DNA of 64,000 nt, taken from assembly GCF_002407605.1 (NCBI RefSeq), contig NZ_NXGV01000003.1:447210-511209 (forward strand). The letters are read 5' to 3'. The first letter of the stretch is position 1. Each line of letters begins with the position of its first letter. Of the stretch, positions 28,743-38,705 are shown piece after piece. The notes beneath the pieces are model-generated. The model saw nothing but the letters and a program-made list of their open reading frames with translations, was not told where the DNA came from and searched no databases. The stretch is from Marinobacter sp. ANT_B65. Lineage in GTDB: Bacteria; Pseudomonadota; Gammaproteobacteria; Pseudomonadales; Oleiphilaceae. A program made the position numbers and the translations under genes.

Positions 28743-29236
28743 TTTTCAGACCTTGAAGCCGGTTCCCCGGCGAGATAGGAAGCTTCCGGATAAATCATCG
28801 AGCGCCCCGCCATCGCGGTACGCCCGAGCAACATACGAAAACGCATGGAATCCCGGTTAGTCAGCGTCATTTCAACAGGCCAGCTCTCGCCGCCTACTAC
28901 CAGCTTAGTCTCAATCACCAGCCGCAACTCCTTATGGCCGCCAGAATCCGACACATCACGCTCATCCAGAACACGAGCATCACACTCCACCACCTGATGC
29001 ATGTCATTCTGCACCGGATGAACCCAGAACCGGACCCTACGCTCACCGTCCTGTGTGTAAGGCTCCGTCCGGAACGTATGCAGGCATGAGGTACGTGCAC
29101 CTGTATCAACTTTAGCCTTTATACGATTTATACCCAGATCCGGTAACGCCACCCATTCCCGCCAGCCCAGGCTGATTTTGTTTTCCGAAGGTGTAACTGC
29201 AACGGTTTTCAGGGACTCAACTTTCTTTGTCGGCAT
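28739..29236 (-). CDS. RimK-associated retropepsin-like protease family protein (PF05618 type)
   Basis: 165-residue protein often annotated as ATP-dependent zinc protease, but with an aspartic-protease-like active site: DTGA in [17 protein letters not shown]. Further family marks are [14 protein letters not shown] and [16 protein letters not shown]. The start at 29236 is preceded by AAGGAAG at good spacing; it overlaps the end of the mscS-like gene by 20 bp. It overlaps rimK downstream by 4 bp, so it is tightly coupled to the ligase. Relatives may process RimK products; not tested here. Confidence 0.87.
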   Translation of the reverse strand: MPTKKVESLKTVAVTPSENKISLGWREWVALPDLGINRIKAKVDTGARTSCLHTFRTEPYTQDGERRVRFWVHPVQNDMHQVVECDARVLDERDVSDSGGHKELRLVIETKLVVGGESWPVEMTLTNRDSMRFRMLLGRTAMAGRSMIYPEASYLAGEPASRSEK

Positions 29237-30110
29237 CCAAAACTTCCTTTTCAATGTTTTTTTCCAGGCCCAGCAGTTGCACACGGAAGGGCTCGGAATG
29301 ACTACCGGCGTATATGCTGGAGTGCGGGAAGGGTATTTCTATACCTTCTTTATCCAGAGCATTCTTGACGGCAACGAGCATTCCACTCTTGCCCTCAAGC
29401 ACTTTGTCCTTTGGCACCCAGAAAGAAAACTGCAGGTCTACCGAGGATGGGCCAAATGCAGATACGAGTACGAACGCTTTTGGCTCTTCCAGGCAAACGG
29501 GGTTCTTTTCTGCCAGCTCCATCAACAGATTTTCTACTTTCTCCACATCTTCAGCATAGGCAATCCCCACGCTAAGGTCGATCCGGCGGATAGGAAACCG
29601 GGAACGGTTAATGACCGGTGTCTTGATCAGGGTTTCATTGGGAATGCGCACGTAGAGATTATCCCTTGTACGAAGCTTTACGCTGAGCATATCAATACCC
29701 ACCACTTCGCCCATGATGGCTTCTACCTCGATGAAATCACCGATTTCAAAGGGTTTTTCAACCAGCAGGAACAAACCGCTGATCATATTCGAGGCAGAAG
29801 TCTGCGAGGCAAAACCAATGGCCACAGTAAGAATGCCCGCCGCACCCAGCACAACATCCAGCGAAAACCCGGCTTCCCGAAGCGCCGCCACACCAAACAG
29901 CAGGAAGATGACATAAAACACCAGCCGCCGGACCATCACGGTATGGTGCCGGGAACTGCGCTTTGCCATTACCTTCGACACGCTGCGTGCTGCCAGCGAC
30001 CCGAGAACAATGCCAAGCACCAGCAGAAAACCAGAGCTGATCCACTGCCCCCAGGCTATGTCGGAAAATACATTCATTGCACCTGTTTTCAGCTCATCAG
30101 CCACAATCAT
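29217..30110 (-). CDS. Small mechanosensitive channel, MscS family
   Basis: 297-residue membrane channel that opens on membrane tension and lets solutes out during hypo-osmotic shock. Three membrane helices at about residues 22-42, 62-80 and 86-118; the third holds the pore (LGAAGILTVAIGFASQTSASNMISGLFLLVEKPFEIGDFI). The cytoplasmic beta and alpha/beta vestibule follows (RTRDNLYVRIPNETLIKTPVINRS). It lies between DUF432 and the retropepsin-like gene on one strand with short gaps, so it probably belongs to the same transcript. Confidence 0.92.
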   Translation of the reverse strand: MIVADELKTGAMNVFSDIAWGQWISSGFLLVLGIVLGSLAARSVSKVMAKRSSRHHTVMVRRLVFYVIFLLFGVAALREAGFSLDVVLGAAGILTVAIGFASQTSASNMISGLFLLVEKPFEIGDFIEVEAIMGEVVGIDMLSVKLRTRDNLYVRIPNETLIKTPVINRSRFPIRRIDLSVGIAYAEDVEKVENLLMELAEKNPVCLEEPKAFVLVSAFGPSSVDLQFSFWVPKDKVLEGKSGMLVAVKNALDKEGIEIPFPHSSIYAGSHSEPFRVQLLGLEKNIEKEVLDADKES

Positions 30111-30128
30111 TACTCCGCAGAATGTGCA

Positions 30129-30938
30129 TTAGCCAAACACCCGATCAAAGGCCCGCACAAGACGCCCTCTGGCAACTTTTTCCCGTGCTGGCGCCACTTG
30201 CGTGCAGGGGCCGGCAGCGGTGAGCAAACCTTCATCCACATGCAGGCTTGCTGAATTCATATCGGTCGCGACCTCAACAACTACGCCCGGTGTCCACAAC
30301 TGCCCGCGCTCATTCTGATGCAGTGACAGAATCGGAGTAGGCAGACTGAAACGCTCAAGTAACAAAGGCTCAGCCTGGCGATTAATAATCGTGACCGGAG
30401 TCACTGCACGCCAAGGCCTCTTCGGCACCGCCTCAAGCAATAACCGGCCAAAGCTCGACGACGAGTAACACAGTTCGCCTTCCATGGTATTTCGCCCCAC
30501 CCAGGTAAGCGATGGAACTGCCAGAGGAACCTCGGTAAGGAGGGTCTGATTTTTCCCCGCACAGACTTTCATCCAGACAACTGTTCCTACGTAGATCGTG
30601 CAACGCGCGCCTCCGGGAATGGTCAGCGGATGATAAGGACGAATCACCGTTGGAAGGTTGGCGACCGCAGGGATGAAGGTTATCGTTGAGGAGTCCCCTT
30701 CCCGGATAAACCGTTGCAGGGACACGTTTTCATGTGGCAGTTGGTGCCCTATGGATTCCGTCCAGCCCACAGGATCGGTCTCAGGCGCACGGGTTTCAGA
30801 GCGCACCTGCCACTCTTTGTCCAATAAAGTAACCCACAGCCGCACATGCCCAAGCCTGTGGTGCTGGGTCTGACCGGAGACAAGCTCGTATGGCTGAGCC
30901 CAATTGCCGTCGCGCCGGCTGTCGGTTTCATTATCCAT
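30129..30938 (-). CDS. DUF432 family protein
   Basis: 269-residue soluble protein of the DUF432 family, about which little is known. Recognisable parts are a beta-rich N-terminal half (HHRLGHVRLWVTLLDKEWQV) and the central WMKVCAGKNQTLLTEVPLAVPSLTW and GELCYSSSSFGR segments that define the family. It is the first gene of a same-strand run leading into an MscS-type channel (18 bp gap), an association I recall from other proteobacteria. A role tied to the channel or to osmotic stress is a guess from position. Confidence 0.8.
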   Translation of the reverse strand: MDNETDSRRDGNWAQPYELVSGQTQHHRLGHVRLWVTLLDKEWQVRSETRAPETDPVGWTESIGHQLPHENVSLQRFIREGDSSTITFIPAVANLPTVIRPYHPLTIPGGARCTIYVGTVVWMKVCAGKNQTLLTEVPLAVPSLTWVGRNTMEGELCYSSSSFGRLLLEAVPKRPWRAVTPVTIINRQAEPLLLERFSLPTPILSLHQNERGQLWTPGVVVEVATDMNSASLHVDEGLLTAAGPCTQVAPAREKVARGRLVRAFDRVFG

Positions 30939-31093
30939 GAACGCTGCGAACCCCTACGATTACGGCTGCTAAAGTTGAGTCAACTATAATCCAATCAGTC
31001 ACCACGGGCGAATAACCAACTATGTGATTTTATTACCTCAGAGCGATGTAATTACCCTTACATTCAACGCCGCTAACCGACACGGAATACACA

Positions 31094-32512
31094 ATGACGC
31101 ACCTGGTATGGTTCAGAAACGATCTGCGCATCGCCGACAATGCCGCCCTTGCCGCAGCCTGCAAAGAGTCCAGTCTGGCCGTCGGCGGCGCAGGCGTTCG
31201 TGCCTGTTTCATCCTCACTCCGGAACAGTGGCAAGAGCATGACTGGTCGCCGGCACGAGTCCAGTTTGTTATCGCCCATGCGAACGCACTCTCCGGAGAA
31301 CTGGCCAGGCTCGGCATACCGCTGTCATTTATAACGGCTGAACGCTTCAGCGACAGCATCACAATGCTTGAATCCCATTGCAGGGAGCACGGCATTCGAT
31401 ATCTCCACTTTAATGAAGAATATGGCGTCAACGAACGCAAACGCGACAAAGCTGTGAAGCACCGCTTTGATGAAATGGACATTGTGACACGCAAGTACCG
31501 TGACCAGACCGTCGCTCCAGTCGGTGCAATACTCACGGGCCAGAGCGAACCCTACTCTGTATTCACGCCCTTCTCCCGACGCTGGCGCAGCTGGATAGAT
31601 GAAAACCAGCCATCGCTCTATCCCCTTCCGAAAGCCCAGGGCGATGCCATCAAACCGGAGCGTATTACGAAAATTCCTGAAAACTTCAAAGATGCTCCGC
31701 CAGCCTTTACAGAAACCGGAGAAGATGCAGCACACTCCCGGCTGGAAACTTTCCTCAGTGAACACGGAGGCGCCTACAAGGAAGAAAGAGACTTCCCCGC
31801 CCTGGATGGCACCAGCCAGCTCTCCCCTTACCTCGCCAATGGCGTGCTTTCCGGGCGCCAGTGCATGATTGCAGCCCGGCAGGCACAAGGCATGGGCGGA
31901 AATCAGGAAGGCCTGGTGACCTGGATAAATGAAATAGCCTGGCGGGATTTTTACATAAACACCCTGTATCACTACCCACGGGTGAGCATGCACCGCGCTT
32001 ACAAGCCGGAAACCGAACGACTGCAATGGAACGACCCGGGCCAGCGTTTCGAAGCCTGGAAATCAGGCCAAACCGGCATTCCCCTGGTCGACGCAGCCAT
32101 GCGCCAGCTCAACGAAACAGGCTGGATGCACAACCGGCTGCGTATGGTGACAGCCATGTTTCTGACCAAAAACCTGTTTATCGACTGGCGGTTGGGAGAG
32201 GCTTATTTCATGTCAAAACTCGTGGATGGCTTCCTTGCGTCCAATAACGGCGGCTGGCAATGGAGTGCATCCACCGGCACAGACGCCGCACCCTATTTCC
32301 GCGTATTCAACCCGGTTACCCAGAGTGAGCGTTTTGACCCAAAAGGTGAGTTTATCCGCGAGTGGGTGCCTGAGCTGGCGAAGCTGGATAACAAGCGCAT
32401 TCACGATCCATCAAAAGGAGGCGTTATTCCCGGCGGGTATCCCCGGCCGATCGTTGATTTGAAGGAAAGCAGGAAGGAAGCAATCGCGAGGTTTCAGGCG
32501 CTAAAAGACTAG
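31094..32512 (+). CDS. phrB: Deoxyribodipyrimidine photolyase
   Basis: 472-residue light-driven repair enzyme for cyclobutane pyrimidine dimers. The N-terminal Rossmann domain binds the antenna cofactor (HLVWFRNDLRIADNAAL); the C-terminal FAD domain shows the photolyase signature (TGWMHNRLRMVTAMFLTKNL and DWRLGEAYFMSKLVDG, then NNGGWQWSASTGTDAAPYFRVFNP). The tryptophans of the electron chain lie in the expected stretch. Full-length. It ends 28 bp before a long inverted-repeat element that separates it from the convergent moeB. Confidence 0.96.
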   Translation: MTHLVWFRNDLRIADNAALAAACKESSLAVGGAGVRACFILTPEQWQEHDWSPARVQFVIAHANALSGELARLGIPLSFITAERFSDSITMLESHCREHGIRYLHFNEEYGVNERKRDKAVKHRFDEMDIVTRKYRDQTVAPVGAILTGQSEPYSVFTPFSRRWRSWIDENQPSLYPLPKAQGDAIKPERITKIPENFKDAPPAFTETGEDAAHSRLETFLSEHGGAYKEERDFPALDGTSQLSPYLANGVLSGRQCMIAARQAQGMGGNQEGLVTWINEIAWRDFYINTLYHYPRVSMHRAYKPETERLQWNDPGQRFEAWKSGQTGIPLVDAAMRQLNETGWMHNRLRMVTAMFLTKNLFIDWRLGEAYFMSKLVDGFLASNNGGWQWSASTGTDAAPYFRVFNPVTQSERFDPKGEFIREWVPELAKLDNKRIHDPSKGGVIPGGYPRPIVDLKESRKEAIARFQALKD

Positions 32513-32528
32513 ACTGATGAAAAATGTA

Positions 32529-32722
32529 GAAGCTGGTGTGGGCCGGGCTCTCCAAAACCGTGCGGAGCCATGGGTGAAGTGCGAAGCACTTCACGGGCAA
32601 GCCATGGACGGCTTGCCCAGGATCTTTAGCGCGACGCAGGAGCATTAGCGCTAAAGGGCGGAGCCGAGCGTACACGGACGTATTCACAGCGTGTTTTGGA
32701 GAGCCCGGCCCGCAACAGCTTC
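32529..32722. repeat. Long inverted-repeat element between convergent genes
   Basis: A 19-bp perfect inverted repeat (GGGCCGGGCTCTCC... at 32540-32558, matched at 32693-32711) bounds about 134 bp and extends outward imperfectly to AGCTG on both sides. Inside are further hairpins, such as GGGCAAGCC/GGCTTGCCC around 32592-32614 and TTTAGCGC/GCGCTAAA around 32625-32655, and none of it is convincing coding sequence. It looks like a dispersed structured repeat (REP/MITE-like) and may also act as a bidirectional terminator. Confidence 0.65.
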
Positions 32723-32735
32723 GGCCTGCCCCGTA

Positions 32736-33485
32736 CTATTTCGAGCCACAAACAGGACAGTCAGGATCTTTCAAAAGCTTCATTTCCCGCCACTGCATTT
32801 CCCAGGCATCCAGTATCAGCAAGCGACCAACAAGCGGTCGGCCAACGCCGGAAATAACCTTGATGGCCTCCATGGCCTGGGCAGAGCCAATCATACCAAC
32901 GAGTGGCGCAATCACTCCGGCTTCGGAACAGGTCAGGTCTTCATTGCCCTGCTCCGGATAGAGGCAGTGGTAACAAGGGGATTCCGGTAGCCGGCTGTCA
33001 TAAACACTGAGCTGGCCTTCGCCCCGGATAGCGGCACCAGAGATCAGCGGAACACCGGCAGCCACACAGGCGCGATTCAGGGCAAACCGGGTGCTGAAGT
33101 TGTCCGAGCAGTCCAGAACCAGCGTAGCTTCGGCTACTTCATGGGCAAAATCATCCGGTGCCAGGCGTCGGTTTACCACATTTATAGACGCCGCCGGATT
33201 GATACTGCGCACCCGGGCAGCCAGAACTTCTGCTTTGGGCTCGCCGATCTGGCTGGTTTCGAACGCGATCTGGCGTTGCAGGTTAGCAAGTTCGATTACA
33301 TCATCATCGACCAGCGTTAAGTGGCCCACACCTGCAGCGCCAAGATACAGCGCAACCGGACAGCCCAGACCACCAGCGCCGATCACCAGTACACGGGCAG
33401 ATAGCAATGCCTCCTGACCGGCAATATCAAAACGAGGCATCAGAATCTGGCGACTGAAGCGCAGGAGTTCGTCATCACTGAGCAT
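32736..33485 (-). CDS. moeB: Molybdopterin-synthase adenylyltransferase
   Basis: 249-residue E1-like enzyme that adenylates the C-terminus of the sulfur carrier MoaD (or ThiS in the ThiF branch). Seen: the nucleotide-binding VIGAGGLGCPVALYLGAAGVG near residue 32, DDDVIELANLQRQ, and two zinc-binding Cys pairs (CYHCLYPE and DCPVCGSK at the C-terminus). No rhodanese domain. Its start overlaps the end of prmC by 11 bp. MoeB is more likely than ThiF from gene order with prmC-prfA-hemA. Confidence 0.9.
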   Translation of the reverse strand: MLSDDELLRFSRQILMPRFDIAGQEALLSARVLVIGAGGLGCPVALYLGAAGVGHLTLVDDDVIELANLQRQIAFETSQIGEPKAEVLAARVRSINPAASINVVNRRLAPDDFAHEVAEATLVLDCSDNFSTRFALNRACVAAGVPLISGAAIRGEGQLSVYDSRLPESPCYHCLYPEQGNEDLTCSEAGVIAPLVGMIGSAQAMEAIKVISGVGRPLVGRLLILDAWEMQWREMKLLKDPDCPVCGSK

Positions 33486-34341
33486 CGGGAGCTCCTTTTC
33501 CGGGCCATTGCCCCAGTGTCATGCGGTCATTACCGCCGTAGTCCTTGCAGCTTTTCACATTAACAAACTCACGGGCAGTCAGCAGTTCCTGAACAGCCTC
33601 AGCCTGATCAAAGCCGTGCTCCAGAAGCAGCCAGCCTTCAGGGTTCAGCCATGCAGGGGCATCATTCACAATCAGGCGGATATCATCGAGCCCATCAGCT
33701 CCGGATACCAGCGCCGAGGCCGGCTCAAAGCGAACGTCACCTTCACCAAGGTGGTGATCGTCTGAAGCCACATAAGGGGGATTAGAAATAATCAGATCAA
33801 AGCTGTCAGCCGGTATACCTGCAAACCAATTGCTCTGGAAAACATTCACCGGTAACTGTAACCGGCTGGCATTTTCCTGGGCCAGAGCGACAGCTTCCGC
33901 CATAAGGTCGGAGGCACTGATTATCCAGCCCCGCCGCTCACTGGACAGTGCCAGAGCGATGGCTCCAGTGCCGGTTCCCAGGTCGAGAACCCGGGCAGCA
34001 TCTGGCAGGGCCAACTCCAGCGCCTGTTCTACCAGGCACTCGGTATCAGGTCTTGGAATCAGGGTACTGCTGCTTACTTTGAGCGGAAGGGACCAGAATT
34101 CCTGATGCCCCAACAGGTAGGCAACAGGCATTCCCTGCACTCGCTGCGTCACGAGACTCACGAACTCCGCAGCCACTGCGGCGCTCACTTCCCGTTCCGG
34201 AAACGCCCGGAAACTGGTCCGGCTCAGGCCGCTTACATGGGCAAGAAGCAACTCTGCATCCAGCCTTGATGTGTCACTGGTTATCCGGCAAACCGCCTCA
34301 CCCAGCAAGGCCTCACAGGTCAGTAAAGGTTTACTCGTCAT
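33475..34341 (-). CDS. prmC: Release factor glutamine methyltransferase
   Basis: Methylates the glutamine of the GGQ motif in RF1 and RF2. The substrate-binding motif NPPY is present in [11 protein letters not shown] and the SAM-binding region in [16 protein letters not shown]. An N-terminal helical domain is followed by the methyltransferase fold; 288 residues with the ATG at 34341, which overlaps the end of prfA by 11 bp. A longer reading from 34392 is less likely. Sits directly behind its substrate gene prfA. Confidence 0.95.
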   Translation of the reverse strand: MTSKPLLTCEALLGEAVCRITSDTSRLDAELLLAHVSGLSRTSFRAFPEREVSAAVAAEFVSLVTQRVQGMPVAYLLGHQEFWSLPLKVSSSTLIPRPDTECLVEQALELALPDAARVLDLGTGTGAIALALSSERRGWIISASDLMAEAVALAQENASRLQLPVNVFQSNWFAGIPADSFDLIISNPPYVASDDHHLGEGDVRFEPASALVSGADGLDDIRLIVNDAPAWLNPEGWLLLEHGFDQAEAVQELLTAREFVNVKSCKDYGGNDRMTLGQWPGKGAPDAQ

Positions 34342-35419
34342 CGGAAAGCGAGGCCAGAAGCTCCGCCTGGTGCTCTTGCTGAAGAGGCACAACCACAGAA
34401 TCCAGGTCGCCGGCGATCACATCATCAAGCTTATAAAGCGTAAGGTTGATCCGATGATCAGTTACACGACCCTGAGGGAAGTTATACGTGCGGATTCGTT
34501 CAGAGCGATCGCCGCTGCCCACCAGGCTTTTACGGGTTTCCGCCATGGATTTCTGCTGCCGTTCGGTTTCAGCGTTCTGCAAACGTGAGGCAAGAAAGCT
34601 CATAGCCTTGGCGCGGTTTTTATGCTGTGAGCGCTCTTCCTGACACTCCACCACAATACCGGTTGGGATGTGTGTAATCCGGATGGCAGAATCGGTTTTG
34701 TTAACGTGCTGGCCGCCCGCACCAGAGGAGCGGAAGGTGTCAACACGCAGATCTGCCTTGTTAATTTCAATAGCCTCGGCTTCATCCGCCTCCGGCATAA
34801 TTGCAACTGTACAGGCAGACGTATGAATTCGCCCCTGGGACTCCGTTTCGGGAACCCGCTGCACCCGATGCGCACCGGATTCAAATTTCAGCGCACCGTA
34901 TACGCCATCACCCGCAACCCGGGCAATAATTTCCTTATAACCACCGTGCTCGCCTTCATTCTCGCTCAACACTTCTATCTGCCAGCGCCGACGCTCGGCG
35001 TAGCGGCTGTACATCCGGAACAGATCTCCGGCAAAAATCGCAGCCTCATCACCGCCGGTTCCAGCACGGACTTCCAGGAACACGTTTTTGCCATCGTTCG
35101 GATCTTTGGGCAGCATTAACCGCTGCAGTTCCTCATCAAGTTCTGCGGTTTTCTTCTCAGCAATCTCAAGCTCTTCTGCGGCCATTTCCCGCATATCAGC
35201 ATCACCATCTTTTGCCAGCTCTTTTGCCTCCCGGATATCATCCAGCGACTGCGTCCAGGCCTGAAAGCACTGTACGACAGGCTCAATTTCGGCAAATTCC
35301 CGGGATAATTCCCGGAACCTGTCCTGGCGAGCAATGGTGGCTGAATCACTAAGCAAAGCACTCACCTCTTCGAAACGCTCAACGAGCTGCTCGAGGCGGG
35401 ACTGTATTGATGGTTTCAT
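34331..35419 (-). CDS. prfA: Peptide chain release factor 1
   Basis: Recognises UAA/UAG and triggers release of the finished chain. 362 residues, the normal length. The catalytic GGQ is in [15 protein letters not shown], preceded by the family motif [16 protein letters not shown]; the codon-recognition region carries the PETE-type sequence [13 protein letters not shown] expected for RF1. Overlaps hemA by 4 bp and prmC by 11 bp, forming a hemA-prfA-prmC-moeB operon. Confidence 0.97.
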   Translation of the reverse strand: MKPSIQSRLEQLVERFEEVSALLSDSATIARQDRFRELSREFAEIEPVVQCFQAWTQSLDDIREAKELAKDGDADMREMAAEELEIAEKKTAELDEELQRLMLPKDPNDGKNVFLEVRAGTGGDEAAIFAGDLFRMYSRYAERRRWQIEVLSENEGEHGGYKEIIARVAGDGVYGALKFESGAHRVQRVPETESQGRIHTSACTVAIMPEADEAEAIEINKADLRVDTFRSSGAGGQHVNKTDSAIRITHIPTGIVVECQEERSQHKNRAKAMSFLASRLQNAETERQQKSMAETRKSLVGSGDRSERIRTYNFPQGRVTDHRINLTLYKLDDVIAGDLDSVVVPLQQEHQAELLASLSDDE

Positions 35420-36705
35420 ATTTTTTCCGGGGTGGTCGTCGCGTCTGCGTCCAACACATCAAGCTGGTGTAATTCTCTCAGCCATTCGGTCACCTCGGTG
35501 CGCCCTTCGGTGGTGGCTTTACGAACCTGTATGGAGGGCTCGTGCAGGAGTTTGTTTGTAAGGCCCCGGGCAAGACTGCGCAAGGCTGTCTCTGGATCTC
35601 CACCATTGCGCAGGGCGCGCAGGGCTTTTTCGGTTTCTATATCACGCAGCACTTCGGCACGTTGCCGGAACTGCTTCAGCGTGGAAACAGCATCCAGTGC
35701 GCGCAGCTGACTGAGAAAATCCTGTACACCCGCAGCTATGAGATTTTCCGCTTCACGGGCGGCCCCCTCACGGGTACGGATATTTTCTTCGATTACCTGG
35801 CGCAGATCATCAACGGTATAAAGATACACATCCGCCAGGGAAGCCACTTCCGCTTCAATATCCCGGGGCACCGCAATATCCACCATAAAAAACGGCCGGT
35901 GCTTGCGTTTTTTCAGGGAACGCTCAACCGCACCCTTGCCAAGGATCGGCAGAGGGCTGGCAGTGGATGAAATAATAATATCGACATCGGCCAGATAATC
36001 AGGAATCTCCGAAAGCAGAATGCCCTGCCCCCCTCTCGATTCTGCCAGAGCCTGAGCTCTTTCCAGCGTGCGGTTAGCAACAACGAAATCCTTCACTCCG
36101 GCATCCGCAAGATGGCGGGCAACCAGTTCGATGGTTTTACCCGCCCCGATCAGCAAAGCCTTATTGTGTGACATGTCGGCGAAAATACGGTTCGCCATGC
36201 TGACCGCAGCGTAGGCGACAGAAACCGGGTTCTCGCCAATAGCCGTCTGCGTACGGACCCGCTTGGCAACAGAAAATGTGTGCTCAAACATACGAGAAAG
36301 GAAAGACCCGCTTCCCCCGTGTTCCCGCGCCAGCGCATAGGCATCCTTTAACTGCCCGAGAATCTGGGGCTCACCCAGAACCATAGAATCCAGCCCTGCA
36401 GCCACACGCATCATGTGCCGCACAGCATCTGCATCGCGGTGTATGTAAAGCACTTCTTCAAGCTCGGAGGCATCCAGATCGTGAAAACCTGCCAGCCAGC
36501 GAAGTACTAAAGGCGCGCAGTCATCGTCACCTGCGAGGTACAGCTCAGTGCGGTTGCAGGTAGAAAGAATGGCGGCCTCACTGGCGCCAGACGCCGCCCG
36601 TAACTCCGCAAACGCCTCTGACATGCGCTCAGGCGTGAACGCGACTCGCTCCCGTAACTCGACAGGGGCCGTGCGATGATTGATTCCCAGCGTTAGCAGT
36701 GCCAT
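35416..36705 (-). CDS. hemA: Glutamyl-tRNA reductase
   Basis: First enzyme of C5 haem synthesis: reduces glutamyl-tRNA to glutamate-1-semialdehyde with NADPH. The catalytic cysteine is in [13 protein letters not shown] near residue 50; the NADPH domain has [16 protein letters not shown]; a C-terminal dimerisation helix region follows. The start at 36705 gives the family N-terminus [19 protein letters not shown]; an ATG five codons earlier is possible. It diverges from the TPR lipoprotein gene, with the promoters of both in the 248-bp gap. Confidence 0.96.
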   Translation of the reverse strand: MALLTLGINHRTAPVELRERVAFTPERMSEAFAELRAASGASEAAILSTCNRTELYLAGDDDCAPLVLRWLAGFHDLDASELEEVLYIHRDADAVRHMMRVAAGLDSMVLGEPQILGQLKDAYALAREHGGSGSFLSRMFEHTFSVAKRVRTQTAIGENPVSVAYAAVSMANRIFADMSHNKALLIGAGKTIELVARHLADAGVKDFVVANRTLERAQALAESRGGQGILLSEIPDYLADVDIIISSTASPLPILGKGAVERSLKKRKHRPFFMVDIAVPRDIEAEVASLADVYLYTVDDLRQVIEENIRTREGAAREAENLIAAGVQDFLSQLRALDAVSTLKQFRQRAEVLRDIETEKALRALRNGGDPETALRSLARGLTNKLLHEPSIQVRKATTEGRTEVTEWLRELHQLDVLDADATTTPEKI

Positions 36706-36953
36706 CTCTTGGTTATACAATCCTATACCGGTGTGCGGTGTAAACGAGCGCTATTATGCAGGCATTTTAGCGGCCCGGGCCCTCAGCTGCCACCCCCAAC
36801 CACCTGAGCTTCGGGAAGTGCGGACAGGTTGGGCAAGAACAGGAGCTTATGCCATTATAGGGAACCGGCCGCTGCCGGAGCCCGACTCAGCTCAAAAAAA
36901 AGAGGGAATCCGGGTTACTCAAGATGCGTAGTCGACAAATCATGGGAAGTTGC

Positions 36954-38705
36954 ATGCACAAATCCGCACCGTTTTTGGTTACCTGCCTGTTCGGCCTCTC
37001 ACTGGCAGGTTGCGCCAGTATAACCGGTTCGGGGGACACATCGGCCGTCGACGACACAGAAAAACAGGAAAATATCGGGCAAACAGACAACGAGCCCGCT
37101 ATCGAATACGCGGATTTCGAGCCGGAAACTCTTTTTCTGCTCCTTTCGGCAGAAATCGCAGCACAGCGCGGCCGGTATGACGTAACCCTGGTTAATTATC
37201 TCAGAGCCGCACAGCAATCCCGGGATAAAAAGGTTATCGAGCGGGCCATGCGCATTGCCCAATCGTTAAATGGCGACAACGCCCAGAAGCAACTGGCAGA
37301 ATTATGGCTTGATGTCGATCCGGGCAACCTCCAGGCGCTTCGGGTTTCAGCTATTCAGGCAGTCAAACGGAGTGAGCTTGAAGCTGCGCTGGGATACATG
37401 GAGCAGATTCTGGACCAGGGCGGGGACGCAGATTTCGACAGCCTTGCAGCCATGGCCGGGAACCTGCCTCCAGAACAACAGCAGGAATTGCTGGCACTAT
37501 ACGAAGAGATGGCAAGCCGTCACCCAGATACTCCGGAGCTGGAATACAGCATAGCCCTGCTTCTGAAGATCACCGGCAACCCCCAGGCCGGCCTTAGCCG
37601 GCTCGATCCCCTGATAACCAAGAACCCCAATTTCCAGCCTGCCATCATCCTCAAAGGCGATCTTCTGTACCAGCTCGACAGAGAGAATGACGCCCTGGAG
37701 CACCTGCTGGTAAATACCCGGCGCTTCCCGGCAAACCGCCAGATGGGCACGCTTTACGGGCGCATGCTGATCAGCGAAGGTGAATTACAGACCGCTCAGG
37801 ACGAGTTCAAACGCCTTGTAGCACGCTACCCTGACAATCCCGGTCTGCGCCTTTCTCACGCGCTGGTTGCCCTGGAAAACGGGCAACCCGAACTCGCAAA
37901 AGACGAGCTTACAAAACTGACGGAGCAGGGCCACCACACCAGTGAGGCCAGCTACTACCTTGGCCGGATCGAAGATGAAGCCGGCAACACAGAGCAGGCT
38001 ATAGGCTATTATCAGAGCGTTGAAGAGGGTAACTACTACCTCCCGTCCCTCGCCCGGGCCAGCACCCTGCTGGCTTCAGAAGGCAGGCTCGAAGACGCAC
38101 TGGAGAATATCCGTTCCCTGCGCAGAGAAAACCCCGAGCGGGCAGAAAGTTTCTGGCTGCTTGAGATCAACCTGCTGCTCGACCAGAAACTGCAGCAGGA
38201 AGCCCTGGAAGCTGGCTCCAAAGCGCTTGAAGACCACCCAGAGAATGTGCAGGTCCGTTATGCCCGGGCAATGCTGTTCGATGCCATGGATCAACCAGGG
38301 AAAGCTGAGGAAGATCTCCGGGTGATTGTCGAGAGCGACCCGGAAAACGCAGTAGCACTGAACGCCCTGGGATACATACTCACAACCCGCACTGACCGGC
38401 TGAGAGAAGCCCGCGGCTACATCGAGCAGGCTTTAACGCTGGACCCTGAAAATCCGGCAATTCTCGACAGCATGGGATGGGTTCTGTTCCAGGAAGGCCA
38501 GATCAATTCAGCTCTGAACTACCTTTCCCGCGCGTGGGCAACCTACCCTGATCCGGAAGTCGCTGCTCACTACGGCGAAGCCTTGTGGATGAACGGTGCC
38601 GAAGAGCAGGCCCAGATTATCTGGAAGAAAGGGCTTGAGCAGGATGCGGATCACAGCGTGTTAAGGGAAACCATCAGGCGACTGACCGGCAACGGTGGCC
38701 AGTGA
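36954..38705 (+). CDS. TPR-repeat lipoprotein
   Basis: About 583 residues, mostly tetratricopeptide repeats (for example DNALEHLLVNTRRFPANRQ, ALGYILTTRTDRLREARGYIEQALTLDPENPAILDSMGW). The chosen start gives a lipoprotein signal peptide with lipobox LAGC at residues 17-20 and has GGGAAG 8 bases upstream; in-frame ATGs at 36924 and 36942 are alternatives. The protein is probably anchored to the outer membrane facing the periplasm. It precedes lolB with a TGATG overlap, a gene order seen in Pseudomonas and relatives, so a role near outer-membrane lipoprotein handling or assembly is reasonable but unproven. Confidence 0.88.
   Translation: MHKSAPFLVTCLFGLSLAGCASITGSGDTSAVDDTEKQENIGQTDNEPAIEYADFEPETLFLLLSAEIAAQRGRYDVTLVNYLRAAQQSRDKKVIERAMRIAQSLNGDNAQKQLAELWLDVDPGNLQALRVSAIQAVKRSELEAALGYMEQILDQGGDADFDSLAAMAGNLPPEQQQELLALYEEMASRHPDTPELEYSIALLLKITGNPQAGLSRLDPLITKNPNFQPAIILKGDLLYQLDRENDALEHLLVNTRRFPANRQMGTLYGRMLISEGELQTAQDEFKRLVARYPDNPGLRLSHALVALENGQPELAKDELTKLTEQGHHTSEASYYLGRIEDEAGNTEQAIGYYQSVEEGNYYLPSLARASTLLASEGRLEDALENIRSLRRENPERAESFWLLEINLLLDQKLQQEALEAGSKALEDHPENVQVRYARAMLFDAMDQPGKAEEDLRVIVESDPENAVALNALGYILTTRTDRLREARGYIEQALTLDPENPAILDSMGWVLFQEGQINSALNYLSRAWATYPDPEVAAHYGEALWMNGAEEQAQIIWKKGLEQDADHSVLRETIRRLTGNGGQ

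Noticed and set aside
29178..30254. A 358-codon plus-strand open frame across the mscS and DUF432 region.
   Set aside because: It is the mirror of the well-supported mscS gene, is rich in His, Gln and Cys in no pattern, and has no family features.
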